From the NCBI RefSeq assembly GCF_001659605.2, contig NC_035169.2, positions 19,468,263 to 19,532,262 of the forward strand: a stretch of DNA of 64,000 nt, given 5' to 3'. Source of the stretch: Manihot esculenta. Its lineage: Eukaryota; Streptophyta; Magnoliopsida; Malpighiales; Euphorbiaceae. This document shows, one piece after another, positions 55,249-64,000 of the stretch. The notes beneath the pieces are model-generated. The model saw nothing but the letters and a program-made list of their open reading frames with translations, was not told the DNA's origin and did no database searches. The translations under genes were made by a program, and so were the position numbers. Position 1 is the stretch's first letter; each line of letters starts with the position of its first letter.

Positions 55249-57525
55249 TGTAATACCCTGCTAGACTCCGGTATCGGAATTCCTACCGTCCGGTGGAATC
55301 TCGGATGTCGGAAACCTCTAGAAGGGTGAAACCATGTTTTCATAAAATGTTTTAATGTATTTTATGGTTTTAATCAAGTAAGAAATGAGTTTTTGCATGA
55401 AAATAATCTTGGAGGAAGACCCAGGTTCGACCGCCGAACCTCAAGTTCAGCCGTCGAACGTGCATGCGCTTCGGGTGTGCCTTAGGCCCCCGAAAGCATA
55501 AGTGAGGGAAGTCTAGGTTCGGCCACCGAACCTCATGTTCGGCCGCCGAACATGGCATGCATGCGGAGGCACGTTCGGCCCCCGAATGTGGCCTGGCCAG
55601 CCACCTATAAAAGGGTCCCTTAGCCGAAATGGGTGAGCTTTTCTCCCCATTTTCGGCCAAGGTGAGCTCTCCGCCGTCCCTCGCCGATTTTGAGTCTCTT
55701 CCTTCCATTCTTCATGATTTTTATGAGTTTACAACTTTGTTTTGAAGATTTTTGAGCATAAAGCAAGTTTTGAAGCTTGGAAGACTCAGGAGCTCTCTCC
55801 CTCCGTTCTCCAAGTTTAGGTCGCCTCCCCTCTCGATCTTCAAGAGGTAAGGGTCGATCTTGAACTCTTTTTATGTTTTAAGTAAGTTTTAAGTTGATTC
55901 ATGGGGTAGAAATGCATGTTTAGGTTAGATGAGCATGGTTAGATTTTATGTGAACTTGTGGACAATGTGAGTTGATGTGTTGTTGCTATGTGTTGTAGTT
56001 GGGGTTTAGGATAGTTTGAAGCCCCTAGGAGCTGATGTATGTTTCTATGCATGTTTTGGTTGAGTTGTGTGCTTGATTGAATGGTTGGGAGGCGTTTGTG
56101 CATGTGTGAGCCGAGTTTCTGCCCTTTTGGCAGAATCCAGGTTCGGCAGCCGAAGGAGTTTCGGCCGCCGAACCTGCCTGGGAGTCAAGCGTTTCGGCTG
56201 CCGAAGCATGCCCCCGAAAATGGACTTTCGTCTCTGGAGGGCACTTTCGGCCGCCGAAGGTGCCGCCGAACCTGCCTGACTTTCGGCTCTGGAGGCACTT
56301 TCGGCCGCCGAACCTGCCGTCGAAAGTGCCCTGTTCAGCCTTCCTTTGCATGTTTTGCATGATCGTTTTGAGGTGTTTTAGGGGGTTTTTGGGGGATGTT
56401 TTTAGAGTCATGTTCTAGTATGTTTGGTCCCTCATTTGAGTCCACCTGTGTAGGTTCGGACCCGAGGAACCGAGGACCCCAGTAGTGAGTCAGCTGCTCC
56501 AGGTTATTTTCAGAGCTAGCCAGAGGTGAGTAGAATAAACCTTTATGTTTTAAAGCAAATAAATTATTAAGTTTGAGCATGTTCATGCATCATAAATACC
56601 ATGTGATATCCTAGGTTGTTTGCATTAGAATTCACGAATATGCTGCATTGCATAATTCTATGATGGATGTGAATGGATGTTGGATGATCCTTAGTCCTCG
56701 ATATGATGCGATGTGATATGATATGGTATGGTATGGAAGTCCGGTTGACCCATTCTACGTCCCGGCACTATGTAAGAGAAAGACCTGTTGACCCATTCTA
56801 CGTCCCGGCATCTTGGAATGTTATGCTATGTTATGTTTAAGAGAAAGACCGGTTGACCCATTCTACGTCCCGGCACTTTGGAATGTAGAGGACTATAGGT
56901 GACAACATCATCCTTGATGTGATTTGTTTGTGATGTGTTGCATTCCATGAAAGCATGAGATTTTAATATATGATTTAAATGTATTACTATTCTGCTCACT
57001 GGGCTCTAGTAGCTCACCCCTTTCCCTAATTCCCCAGGTATGCAGGTACGGGATAGACCAGGAGGTCAGCTAGAGTAAAGTCTTGTTTTTTTTGTAATAG
57101 CTAGTGGTGGACATGACGGATATTGAAATGTATTGTATTGAATAGTTATGTAATGTATAATGATGTTATTGAGGATTAGAATGTGCTTGACCCTAGTTTG
57201 TATGGATATCCCTTTTGATACATGATCTCTCCAAAGTAATGATTTATGAATGTTTTATGTAAACCAAACTTAATGTATGAATGTTACCCCATTGGAGCAT
57301 TGATGAGGACTCCAATGTGGGGTTGATAACTATGGTTATGATTTATGCATGCACAGGTTGAGTTTGGTAATTGACTGAGAAAAGTTCAAATTTTTATGTA
57401 TATGTTGATCATGTATGGGATTAAACAGGTTTACAGGTTGTATGTCAGGCTTGCTACGGGTCCCGGCGGCCTTAAGCCGATCTGGATCCTAGCGCCGGTA
57501 GTGGTCCGACTTTCGGGTCGTTACA
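55249..57525 (+). mobile_element. Solo Tekay-family LTR, opposite orientation (S2)
   Basis: 2277 bp reading TGTAATACCC...GTCGTTACA on the plus strand, flanked by the target duplication atact (55244-55248 and 57526-57530). It has the full Tekay LTR layout in plus orientation: palindrome cluster I (55420-55590), TATAAAAGG at 55606-55613, cluster II (56140-56335) and a three-unit minisatellite (about 56738-56882) with a TTGACCCATTCTACGTCCCGGCA unit that differs from the other copies. No internal region remains. Confidence 0.93.
55606..55613 (+). promoter_or_regulatory. TATA box of solo LTR S2
   Basis: TATAAAAG followed by GGTCCCT, identical in context to T1. A solo LTR can still act as a promoter, here directed rightward into the Athila LTR. 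Confidence 0.7.
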
Positions 57526-58265
57526 ATACTTGCTTCCTAATTAGTGAAGAGGCTGCCCAAGGTGTCAAGAGGCTGCCCAAAATGCCCTTGGTCCAAGATG
57601 TGCCATCCATGCACATCTGAGAAGGGAAAAACGTGGGGCATGTATTCAAGTACAAAGAGTGGGGCCTTTGGCCTTTGCTTGCTGCCCAAGTGTCTTCAAG
57701 ATGCTGGCCAAGGTGCCCAAGAAGCCTCTTCACGCCATCCTTGCTGCCCATGCACAATTAAGGAAGGTGGAGCCTCCTTTTGCAATTTGAATTTTGAATG
57801 TGCATGGCATGAAATGGGAAACATGTGATCTTTGGATTTGGCTTCCTTAATAAGCTGAATCTTGAAATTCAAAATTTGAATATTAATCTTGGAGATTTGA
57901 ATTTCAAAATACTTTTCTTATTTGGCTCTTCATTTATGGCAACTTGAGACTTGGCTTCTTGAATAAGGAAAAGGCTACTTGGAGTTTTGAAATTTGAATT
58001 TCAAATTGCCTTAGCTGAATGTTCTTTCCATATTTGCCACTTTTCTTATTTATAACTTTTCTTATTTAGCTTGACTTGATTTCAACTTGGCAAGCTTGCA
58101 CTCTTTTGCTCCAATTAAGGCAGTTTTAGGGGGATTTTCTCTAAAATGTCCTCTTACATCATTTTCTGCAAAATAATATCAAAAGCACTAAATTAAGCAG
58201 AAATTATGTAAATAATCATCAATAATATCAAAATAAAATGGACTAATTTATGCTCTATCAGGCGG

Positions 58266-58513
58266 CATGGAGGAACCACCTTCGGCGGCCAAACTTGAAG
58301 GTTCAGCGGCTGAACCTAGGGTTTGCTTAAAAAAATTTTCCTTTTTCTTTTCTCAAGATTAAAATTCTAAATTCAAATTCATTTTATGAAAACCTTAATT
58401 TTACTCTTCCAAGAGATTCCAGCTTCGAGATTCCAGCTTCGAGATTCCGGATTCTAATGGGGATTCTGTCGGAAGATTGGAATTTCGACGCTAGAGTTTA
58501 GCCGGGTATTACA
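58266..58513 (-). repeat. T3 LTR, last piece
   Basis: It resumes the T3 LTR after the Athila-derived element (CATGGAGGAACCACCTTCGGCGGCC) and ends TATTACA. A tandem GATTCCAGCTTCGA duplication sits near 58425-58445. Confidence 0.83.
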
Positions 58514-58724
58514 TTCTCCCCCCCTTAAGAACATTCGTCCCCGAATATTCAACAAAGCAAACAAACAATCATAAACATTAAGAAAACACATAGCACTTAC
58601 TTTAAAAGAAATAGGGGTATTGCTTAAGCATCGACTCTCGGGTCTCCCAAGTGCACTCTTCCATATTGTGGTGATTCCACAAAACCTTCACCATCATGAT
58701 TTCCTTGTTCCTCAGCTTTCTGAT
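58514..58724 (-). pseudogene. T3 polypurine tract and integrase/chromodomain end
   Basis: The minus strand carries the polypurine tract (TTCTTAAGGGGGGGAGAA). Upstream of it is the last 40 codons of integrase with KLRNKEIMMVKVLWNHH and CTWETRESMLKQYPYFF-like wording, ending at 58602. It is cut at 58725 by a copia LTR, so nothing else of T3 pol is present. Confidence 0.8.
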
Positions 58725-59373
58725 TTGTTAGGAAACCCAGAGATTTACTGCAACTCAAATACGCAGCGGAAAAATTAAAATCTATGATTTCCTTCCCTGG
58801 ATTCGTGTGCTTCGTTTAATTTGAAAGGAAGGATAAGCTACTAACCTGTTAGACTCGACGAGAAGATACAATCCCGAACTCAAGGTGCTGCTTTTTCAAT
58901 GAACACCCGCTATGGTATCCACACGAACGTCTTTTATCCTTCTAGAGTACTAGCTCTATCTGATGGATATACTATGTGTTTCCGATCTGCAACTCAAAAC
59001 GAATTCTCAAAAAACGTCTCCCCCAAAATTCGTAGCAAGAGTTATATACGTTTTAAGTCTTTCAGTTTTCCCACACTTCTTTTCGCAAAAGAGTTGTGTG
59101 CATAACCCACTATCACAATCTCACAGATACTCTAATATCTTACGTGATAGTTTATTTTAATAAGGAAAACCGAAAAATCTTTTATCTGTAACAGTTACAG
59201 ATAAACTGCAGATCTTTAAATATTATTATCTCATAATAATATTTAATATTAATAATGATAACATCTTTATTATTATTAATTATACTAATGCGCTTTTAGC
59301 CTATTGATATAACACATCAATAACGTTCTTTTGTGTGTAACCCAATAGGCTCATATTAATTGGCAATAGACCC
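58725..59373 (-). repeat. Copia-type LTR (solo or truncated)
   Basis: The plus strand begins TGTTAGGAAACCCAG, so the minus strand ends GGGTTTCCTAACA, a common copia LTR end. About 650 bp of AT-rich sequence follow up to the T4 boundary. There is no pol sequence and no second end, because T4 inserted at 59374. Short frames in it are not supported as genes. Confidence 0.5.
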
Positions 59374-59532
59374 TGTAACGACCCGAAAACCAGACCGCTA
59401 CCGGCGTTAGGATTCAGATCGACTTAAAGTCACCGGAACCCATAGCAAGCCTAACATACATCCTGTATACTTGCTAAAATTCCATACATGATCAACATTT
59501 TCATAAAAACTTTAAACTTTTTATACACCAAG
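59374..59532 (-). repeat. Tekay LTR fragment (T4)
   Basis: The first 159 bases of a Tekay LTR (TGTAACGACCCGAAAACC... to CACCAAG), cut by T5. The remainder should lie beyond the right edge. Confidence 0.85.
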
Positions 59533-61716
59533 TGTAACGACCAGGAAACCGGACTGCTACCAGCGCTAGGATCCAGATCGACTTAAGGTCGCCGGGACCC
59601 GTAGCAAGCCTACTGTACATCTTGTACATCAGATAAAATCCCATACATGATCAACATTTCATAAAAACTTTAAACTTTTAATACACCAAGCTTGACCTGT
59701 GCATGCACCATAACTGAAACATAAAACCCCACACTAGAGCCCTCATCAAATGCTCTAGCGGGGTAACATATCATATGTCAAGTCTGGTTCAACATAACTC
59801 ATCATTAAAACATTTCATATAGATCATGTACAAAAGGGGGATTAACCATACATTAGGGCTGAGCACAATACTAATCCTCATTACAACCCTGTACAATACC
59901 TTATATTACATTACATTATTTTACATATCATGTCCACTACTAATCTATTACAAATACAAAGCTTTTACCCTTGACGACTTTCCGGTCTATCCTGAACCTG
60001 CAAACCTGGGGGTTAGGGGAAAAGGGTGAGCTACAAGAGCCCAGTGAGCAGAACAATAAAACAGTTTATAAATATATGCTATCATGAAATGCATCACATC
60101 ACAAACAATTCACATCACGGATGGACTTGTCACCAATAACCCTCTACATAGTCTAACTGTGCCAGGGGCGTAGAATGGGCCTCGCTGGTCTTTCTCTTAA
60201 CATCACATAACATAACATATCCAATGTGCCAGGGGCGTAGAATGGGCCTCACTAGTCTTTCTCTCACATCGTGCCAGGGGCGTAGAATGGGCCTCACTGG
60301 ACTTCCATACCGTATCATAACATATCATATTGAGGGCTAGTGGGTCATCCAATATCCATCCACATCAACAACATATTATGCAATGCATCATATTCGTGAA
60401 TTCTAATGCAAAACAACCTAGTACATATCATGGCATTCATGATGCATGAACATGTTAAAAATTTCATTTACTTTAAAAACATAGTTCAGTTCTACTCACC
60501 TCTGGCTGACTCTGAAACAGCTAGCACTGCTGGCCTCCTCGGTTCCTCGGGTCCGATCCTACACAGGTGGACTCAAATGAGGGACCAAACAACTCTAGCA
60601 AGACTCTAAACACCTCCCCAAAAACCCCCTAAAACATCATAAAACATTCATAGAAAACATGCAAAGGAAGGCTGAACAGGGGACTTTCGGCGGCAGGTTC
60701 GGCGGCCGAAGGTCCCTCCAGAGCCAAAAGTCAAGCACTTTCGGGGGCAGGGTTCGGCGGCCGAAAGTCCTTCCAGAGCCGAAAGTCACAACCTTCGGGG
60801 GCAGGTTCGGTGACCGAAACTCCCCTCCAGAGCCGAAAGTCCAAACTTTCGGGGGCGAATTTAGGCGGCCAAACTGCCTCCACAGGCAGGTTCGACGACC
60901 GAACCTGGCTTCGGCGGCCGAACCTGGGCTCTCCCAATGAGCAGAACCCGATTCTGCCTTGCATATCTAGCCACCCTCAACAACCCAACATGCAACAAAC
61001 TACACTAAAACATGCATCAACACATTTCCAAGCATATAGGGGCAAAAAACTAACCTATACCCCAACAAACATCACATTTAGCATACATTTAACATAAAGG
61101 GTACATAAACCCTAACATTTTACACCTAGCCTAAACATGCATCAAAACCCTTAACCCCTTCTTAAAACTTACTTAAAACATCATAAAAGGTGTGAATCGA
61201 CACTTATCTCTTGAAGATCGAGAGGAGATGCGATCCCAGACTCGGAGATATGGAGGAACAAGCTCCGGGGGTCTCCAAGCTTCAAAACTTTGATCTTTAG
61301 CTCAAAAATCTTCAAAATAAGATGAGAGCTTGTCAAAACTTGAAAGATTTGAAGGAAAACATAAAATCGACCAAAGGAAGGCGAAATCTCACCTATGCCC
61401 GAAAATAGAGAGAGAAAACTCGCCCATTTTCGGACATGGGGCCTTTTATAGGTGGCTGGCCAGACCACCTTCGGGGGCCTAAAGTGCTTCCCCAAGAGCA
61501 CCATGTTCGGCGGCCGAACATGAGGTTTGGCGGTCGAACCTGGACTCTTCCTCCAAGGTGTTTTCTTTCAAAAACTCATTTTCTTCCTTCATGAAAACTA
61601 TAAAAACATGTAAAAAAATTTTATAAAAGCATATTTTACCCTTCTAGAGGATTCCGACATCTGAGATTCCGCCGAAAATTAGGAATTCCGATGCTGGGGT
61701 CTAGCCGGGTATTACA
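59533..61716 (-). repeat. 3' LTR of T5
   Basis: 2184-bp Tekay LTR with a three-unit minisatellite (about 60160-60310, GTGCCAGGGGCGTAGAATGG), palindrome cluster II (60680-60930), TATA at 61443-61450 and cluster I (61465-61545). Confidence 0.92.
61443..61450 (-). promoter_or_regulatory. TATA box of the T5 3' LTR
   Basis: TATAAAAGGCCCC on the minus strand, with palindromes just upstream. Confidence 0.7.
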
Positions 61717-61822
61717 TTCTTCCCCCCTTAAGAACATTCATCCCCGAATGTTCAACACACAAGCATAGCATGGCATAACACACCTAACAACAAGGAAGCA
61801 CATAACAACAAAAACACTAACC

Positions 61823-62440
61823 TTAAAAGAGATAGGGGTATTGCTGGAGCATAGACTCCCGTGTCTCCCAGGTACATTTTTCTATGTTGTGGTGATTCCA
61901 AAGGACTTTCACCATTGGAATTTTCTTGTTCCTCAACTTTCTGATCTGCGTATCTATGATCTGCACTGGCTGCTCAACATAGGTGAGATCTCCTAGGATC
62001 TCCACATCAGACTCATTAAGAACCTTGCTCGAATTTGACACGAACTTCCGTAACATGGAAACATGGAAAACCGGATGGATTCTCTCCATTGAAGCAGGTA
62101 GGTCCAACTTGTACGATACATTCCCAATCTTCTGCAAGATTTCAAAGGGTCCGATGTACCGTGAAGCTAGCATACCTTTCTTCCCAAAACGGATCACCCT
62201 TTTCATAGGAGACACCTTGAGCAACACCATATCTCCCTCCTGAAACTCTACAAGCTTCCTGCGGACATTTGCATAACTTTTTTGCCGACTCACAACAGTC
62301 TTGATTCTTTCTCTGATAACGGGCACTACTCTGCTGGTGATCTCTACTAGCTCGGGCCCTGCTAAGGCCCTTTCTCCAACTTCTTCCCAGCAGACAGGTG
62401 ACCTGCACTTCCTTCCATACAAAGCTTCATATGGAGCCAT
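61823..62440 (-). pseudogene. T5 integrase C-terminal part and chromodomain
   Basis: Open from [31 protein letters not shown] through the SH3-like region and HPVFHVSMLRKF to the chromodomain (LRNKKIPMVKVLWNHH and CTWETRESMLQQYPYLF). It lies in a different frame from the core, owing to a base loss near 62440 (GMAPYEALY region). Confidence 0.87.
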
Positions 62441-62658
62441 CCTATGCTAGCATGATAGCTGTTATTGTAGGCAAACTCCACCAAGGGTAGATGCTGCCTC
62501 CAAGAACCGCCAAAATCTAGCACACACATTCTGAGCATATCTTCAATTGTCTGGATGGTCCTCTCTGACTGTCCGTCAGTCTGTGGATGGAAAGCAGTGC
62601 TAAAATCCAGCCTGGTACCCATAGCGTTCTGCAGACTCTGCCAAAACCTGGAGGTGAA
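62441..62658 (-). pseudogene. T5 integrase core, second half
   Basis: [30 protein letters not shown] contains the catalytic Glu, followed by [22 protein letters not shown]. The upstream TAG at 62659-62661 replaces the CAG (Gln) of DRGPQFTS in T1. Confidence 0.85.
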
Positions 62659-63408
62659 CTAGGGTCCCCTATCTGACACTATTGAAACGGGAGCCCCATG
62701 CAGCCTGACAACCTCTTCCACATACACCTGCGCCAGTTTGTCCACAGAATAGCCACTCCTGACAGGGATGAAGTGAGCAGATTTAGTCAGTCTGTCCACA
62801 ACCACCCATATGGAGTCCAACCTGTTGGACGTTGCCAGTAACCGCACCACAAAATCCATAGCTATATTTTCCCATTTCCACTCTGGAATCGGCAGTGGGT
62901 TGAGCATTCCAGCCGGCTTCTGATGTTCCAGCTTCACCTTCTGACATACTTCGCAGGCGGACACGAACTGTGCCACTTCTCTTTTCATAGCTGGCCACCA
63001 ATAAACTATTTTCAGATCCTGGTACATCTTGGTGGCTCCAGGGTGAACACTGTATCTAGCATTATGAGCTTCCCTCATAATGTCTCCCTTCAGGCTCATG
63101 TCATTTGGTACACATAACCTACTCCCATAGCGGAGGATCCCCTTGTTGTCAAATCTGAACTCTTCATTCTTGCCTTCTTGGATTGCTCTTGCTATCTTCA
63201 CCAACTCGGGGTCCTCATGCTGTTTCTGAGCCACCTGCTCCAGAAACACGGGTGTCACTCTCATCTGGGCTATCAAAGCACCTGTACCAGACAACTCCAA
63301 CTGCAGCCCTTCATCAATGAGCTTATAGAATTCCCTCACCACCGGTCTTCTCTCTGCTGTAATATGGGATAGATTGTCAAGTGATTTCCGGCTTAGGGCA
63401 TCTGCCAC
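62659..63408 (-). pseudogene. T5 RNase H end and integrase N-terminal/core
   Basis: Runs from [12 protein letters not shown] through the linker FLEQVAQKQHEDPEL, which keeps the Gln lost in T1. It then covers the HHCC (EAHNARYSVHPG, CEVCQKVKLEH) and the first two catalytic Asp (MDFVVRLL, VSDRGP). Confidence 0.87.
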
Positions 63409-63477
63409 AACAATTGCCTTACCCGGATGGTACTGAATTTTGCAATCATACTCACTAAGCTGTTCTATCCATCTCCT

Positions 63478-64000
63478 CTACCTCAGATTCAACTCCCTCT
63501 GACTCAAGATGTACTGTAAGCTCTTATGATCTGAGAAGATCTCACATTTAACCGCATAAAGGTAATGCCTCCACATCTTGAGTGTGAAGATCACAGTTGC
63601 CATCTCTAGATCGTGTGTAGGATAATTCAACTCATGCTTCTTCAGCTGCCTAGAAGCATAAGCAATTACCCTTTCATTTTGCATTAACACACAACCTAGT
63701 CCCACACGGGATGCATCACAAAACACTGTGAAGTCTTCATTACTGGTAGGCAGAGCTAACACAGGTGCTGACGTCAACCTTTTCTTCAGCTCTTCAAAGC
63801 TTTCCTCACACTGCTCAGACCACACAAACCTCTGGTTCTTCTTGGTCAATCTGGTCATAGGAGCGGCAATTTTGGAGAAGTCCTGAACGAACTTCCTGTA
63901 GTAACCTGCCAAACCCAGAAAGCTCTTAATCTCTGAAACTGTAGGGGGTTTGGGCCAGTTAACTACAGCTTCCACCTTCTTGGGGTCCACTTCAATTCCC
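63478..64000 (-). pseudogene. T5 reverse transcriptase end and RNase H (truncated by the edge)
   Basis: Begins at the window edge within [14 protein letters not shown]. It continues [49 protein letters not shown] and [12 protein letters not shown] (Ser-Asp in place of Thr-Asp), ending at TAG 63478-63480, a CAG in T1 (LRQRRW). Confidence 0.87.

Larger units (their letters stand above)
48810..58260 (-). mobile_element. Athila-derived element lacking most of pol
   Basis: Two about 1.8-kb LTRs (TGACTCGCGGTTG...GCTCTATCA on the plus strand) enclose a 3.5-kb internal region on the minus strand. The primer site and gag match the Athila lineage. Flanks are ggggg and ggcgg, a one-mismatch target duplication. 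Gag is followed almost directly by sequence that normally lies upstream of the reverse transcriptase. Protease, reverse transcriptase and integrase are missing, so it is non-autonomous. The right LTR carries a solo Tekay LTR. Confidence 0.87.
54176..58260 (-). repeat. 5' LTR of the Athila-derived element, interrupted
   Basis: About 1.8 kb after removal of the nested solo Tekay LTR (55249-57525). The outer pieces, 54176-55248 and 57531-58260, match 48810-50621 in order. Confidence 0.9.
37201..58724 (-). mobile_element. Tekay element T3, 3' LTR plus truncated internal stub
   Basis: The LTR starts TGTAACGACCCGGG at 37201 and ends TATTACA at 58513, but is split by two later insertions: T2 after the first 194 bases, and the Athila-derived element inside its palindrome cluster. 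The three LTR pieces (37201-37394, 47036-48809, 58266-58513) add up to about 2.2 kb, a full LTR. Next come the polypurine tract and the integrase end, cut by a copia LTR at 58725. The 5' part and partner LTR are not in the window. T3 is the oldest layer of this nest. Confidence 0.85.
59533..64000 (-). mobile_element. Tekay element T5, partial (right edge)
   Basis: A complete 3' LTR (59533-61716) followed by the polypurine tract and pol from the integrase end back into reverse transcriptase, where the window stops. It is closely related to T2. Two TAG stops stand where T1 has CAG, and there is a frame change in the integrase core. Confidence 0.92.

Noticed and set aside
1..64000. Endogenous pararetrovirus or other integrated virus
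   Set aside because: All reverse transcriptase segments fit Ty1/copia or Ty3/gypsy order with LTRs and integrase. I saw no movement-protein or pararetrovirus coat motifs.

Overview
This window is repeat-dense nuclear DNA from a flowering plant, probably a eudicot. I cannot name the species from the sequence. I see no host protein gene, tRNA, rRNA or CRISPR array. Almost everything recognisable is LTR retrotransposon sequence, much of it nested element inside element. Boundaries below come from matched LTR pairs, TG...CA ends, primer binding sites, polypurine tracts and 5-bp target site duplications (TSDs) that I could read directly.

Region 1 (1-3091): an old, rearranged Ty1/copia remnant on the minus strand, with an inverted copy of part of its LTR. 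Region 2 (3092-10958): a complete but decayed Ty3/gypsy element of chromovirus type (CRM/Galadriel/Reina-like reverse transcriptase), plus strand, TSD aaatt. Its gag is split by a solo Tekay-type LTR (3882-6193, TSD gcagc) and its integrase by a small inverted-repeat element (9861-10345). Region 3 (10964-13205): AT-rich flank holding a 560-bp GC-rich island and a 208-bp tandem duplication.

Region 4 (13206-35994): a non-autonomous Tat-lineage-like Ty3/gypsy element with a gag on the plus strand, no pol, minisatellites, and a long antisense gene that appears to contain introns. Its gag is interrupted by a Ty1/copia element (14880-28868, TSD ggctc). The polypurine tract of that copia is in turn interrupted by a young Tekay chromovirus (T1, 15074-24997, TSD ccctc) with almost identical 2.3-kb LTRs and a gag-pol frame broken by one TAG.

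Region 5 (35995-37200): AT-rich flank. Region 6 (37201-64000): a pile of Tekay elements. The LTR of T3 (37201-58513) holds a full Tekay copy (T2, 37395-47030, TSD cataa) and an Athila-derived element that has lost most of pol (48810-58260). The Athila LTR itself holds an oppositely oriented solo Tekay LTR (55249-57525, TSD atact). The short T3 internal stub is cut by a copia LTR (58725-59373), then comes a T4 LTR fragment (59374-59532), then T5 (59533 to beyond the right edge).

The same 2.2-2.3 kb Tekay LTR family is present as eight near-complete copies and one fragment. The most notable observations are: the intron-bearing antisense gene in the Tat-like element; conserved arrays of GCC-box-containing palindromes just upstream of the TATA box in the Tekay LTRs; a strong excess of CAG-to-TAG nonsense changes, as expected from decay of methylated CHG sites; a copia element with near-identical LTRs whose gag has been removed in frame; and a minisatellite inside the Tekay LTRs whose unit sequence differs between copies.
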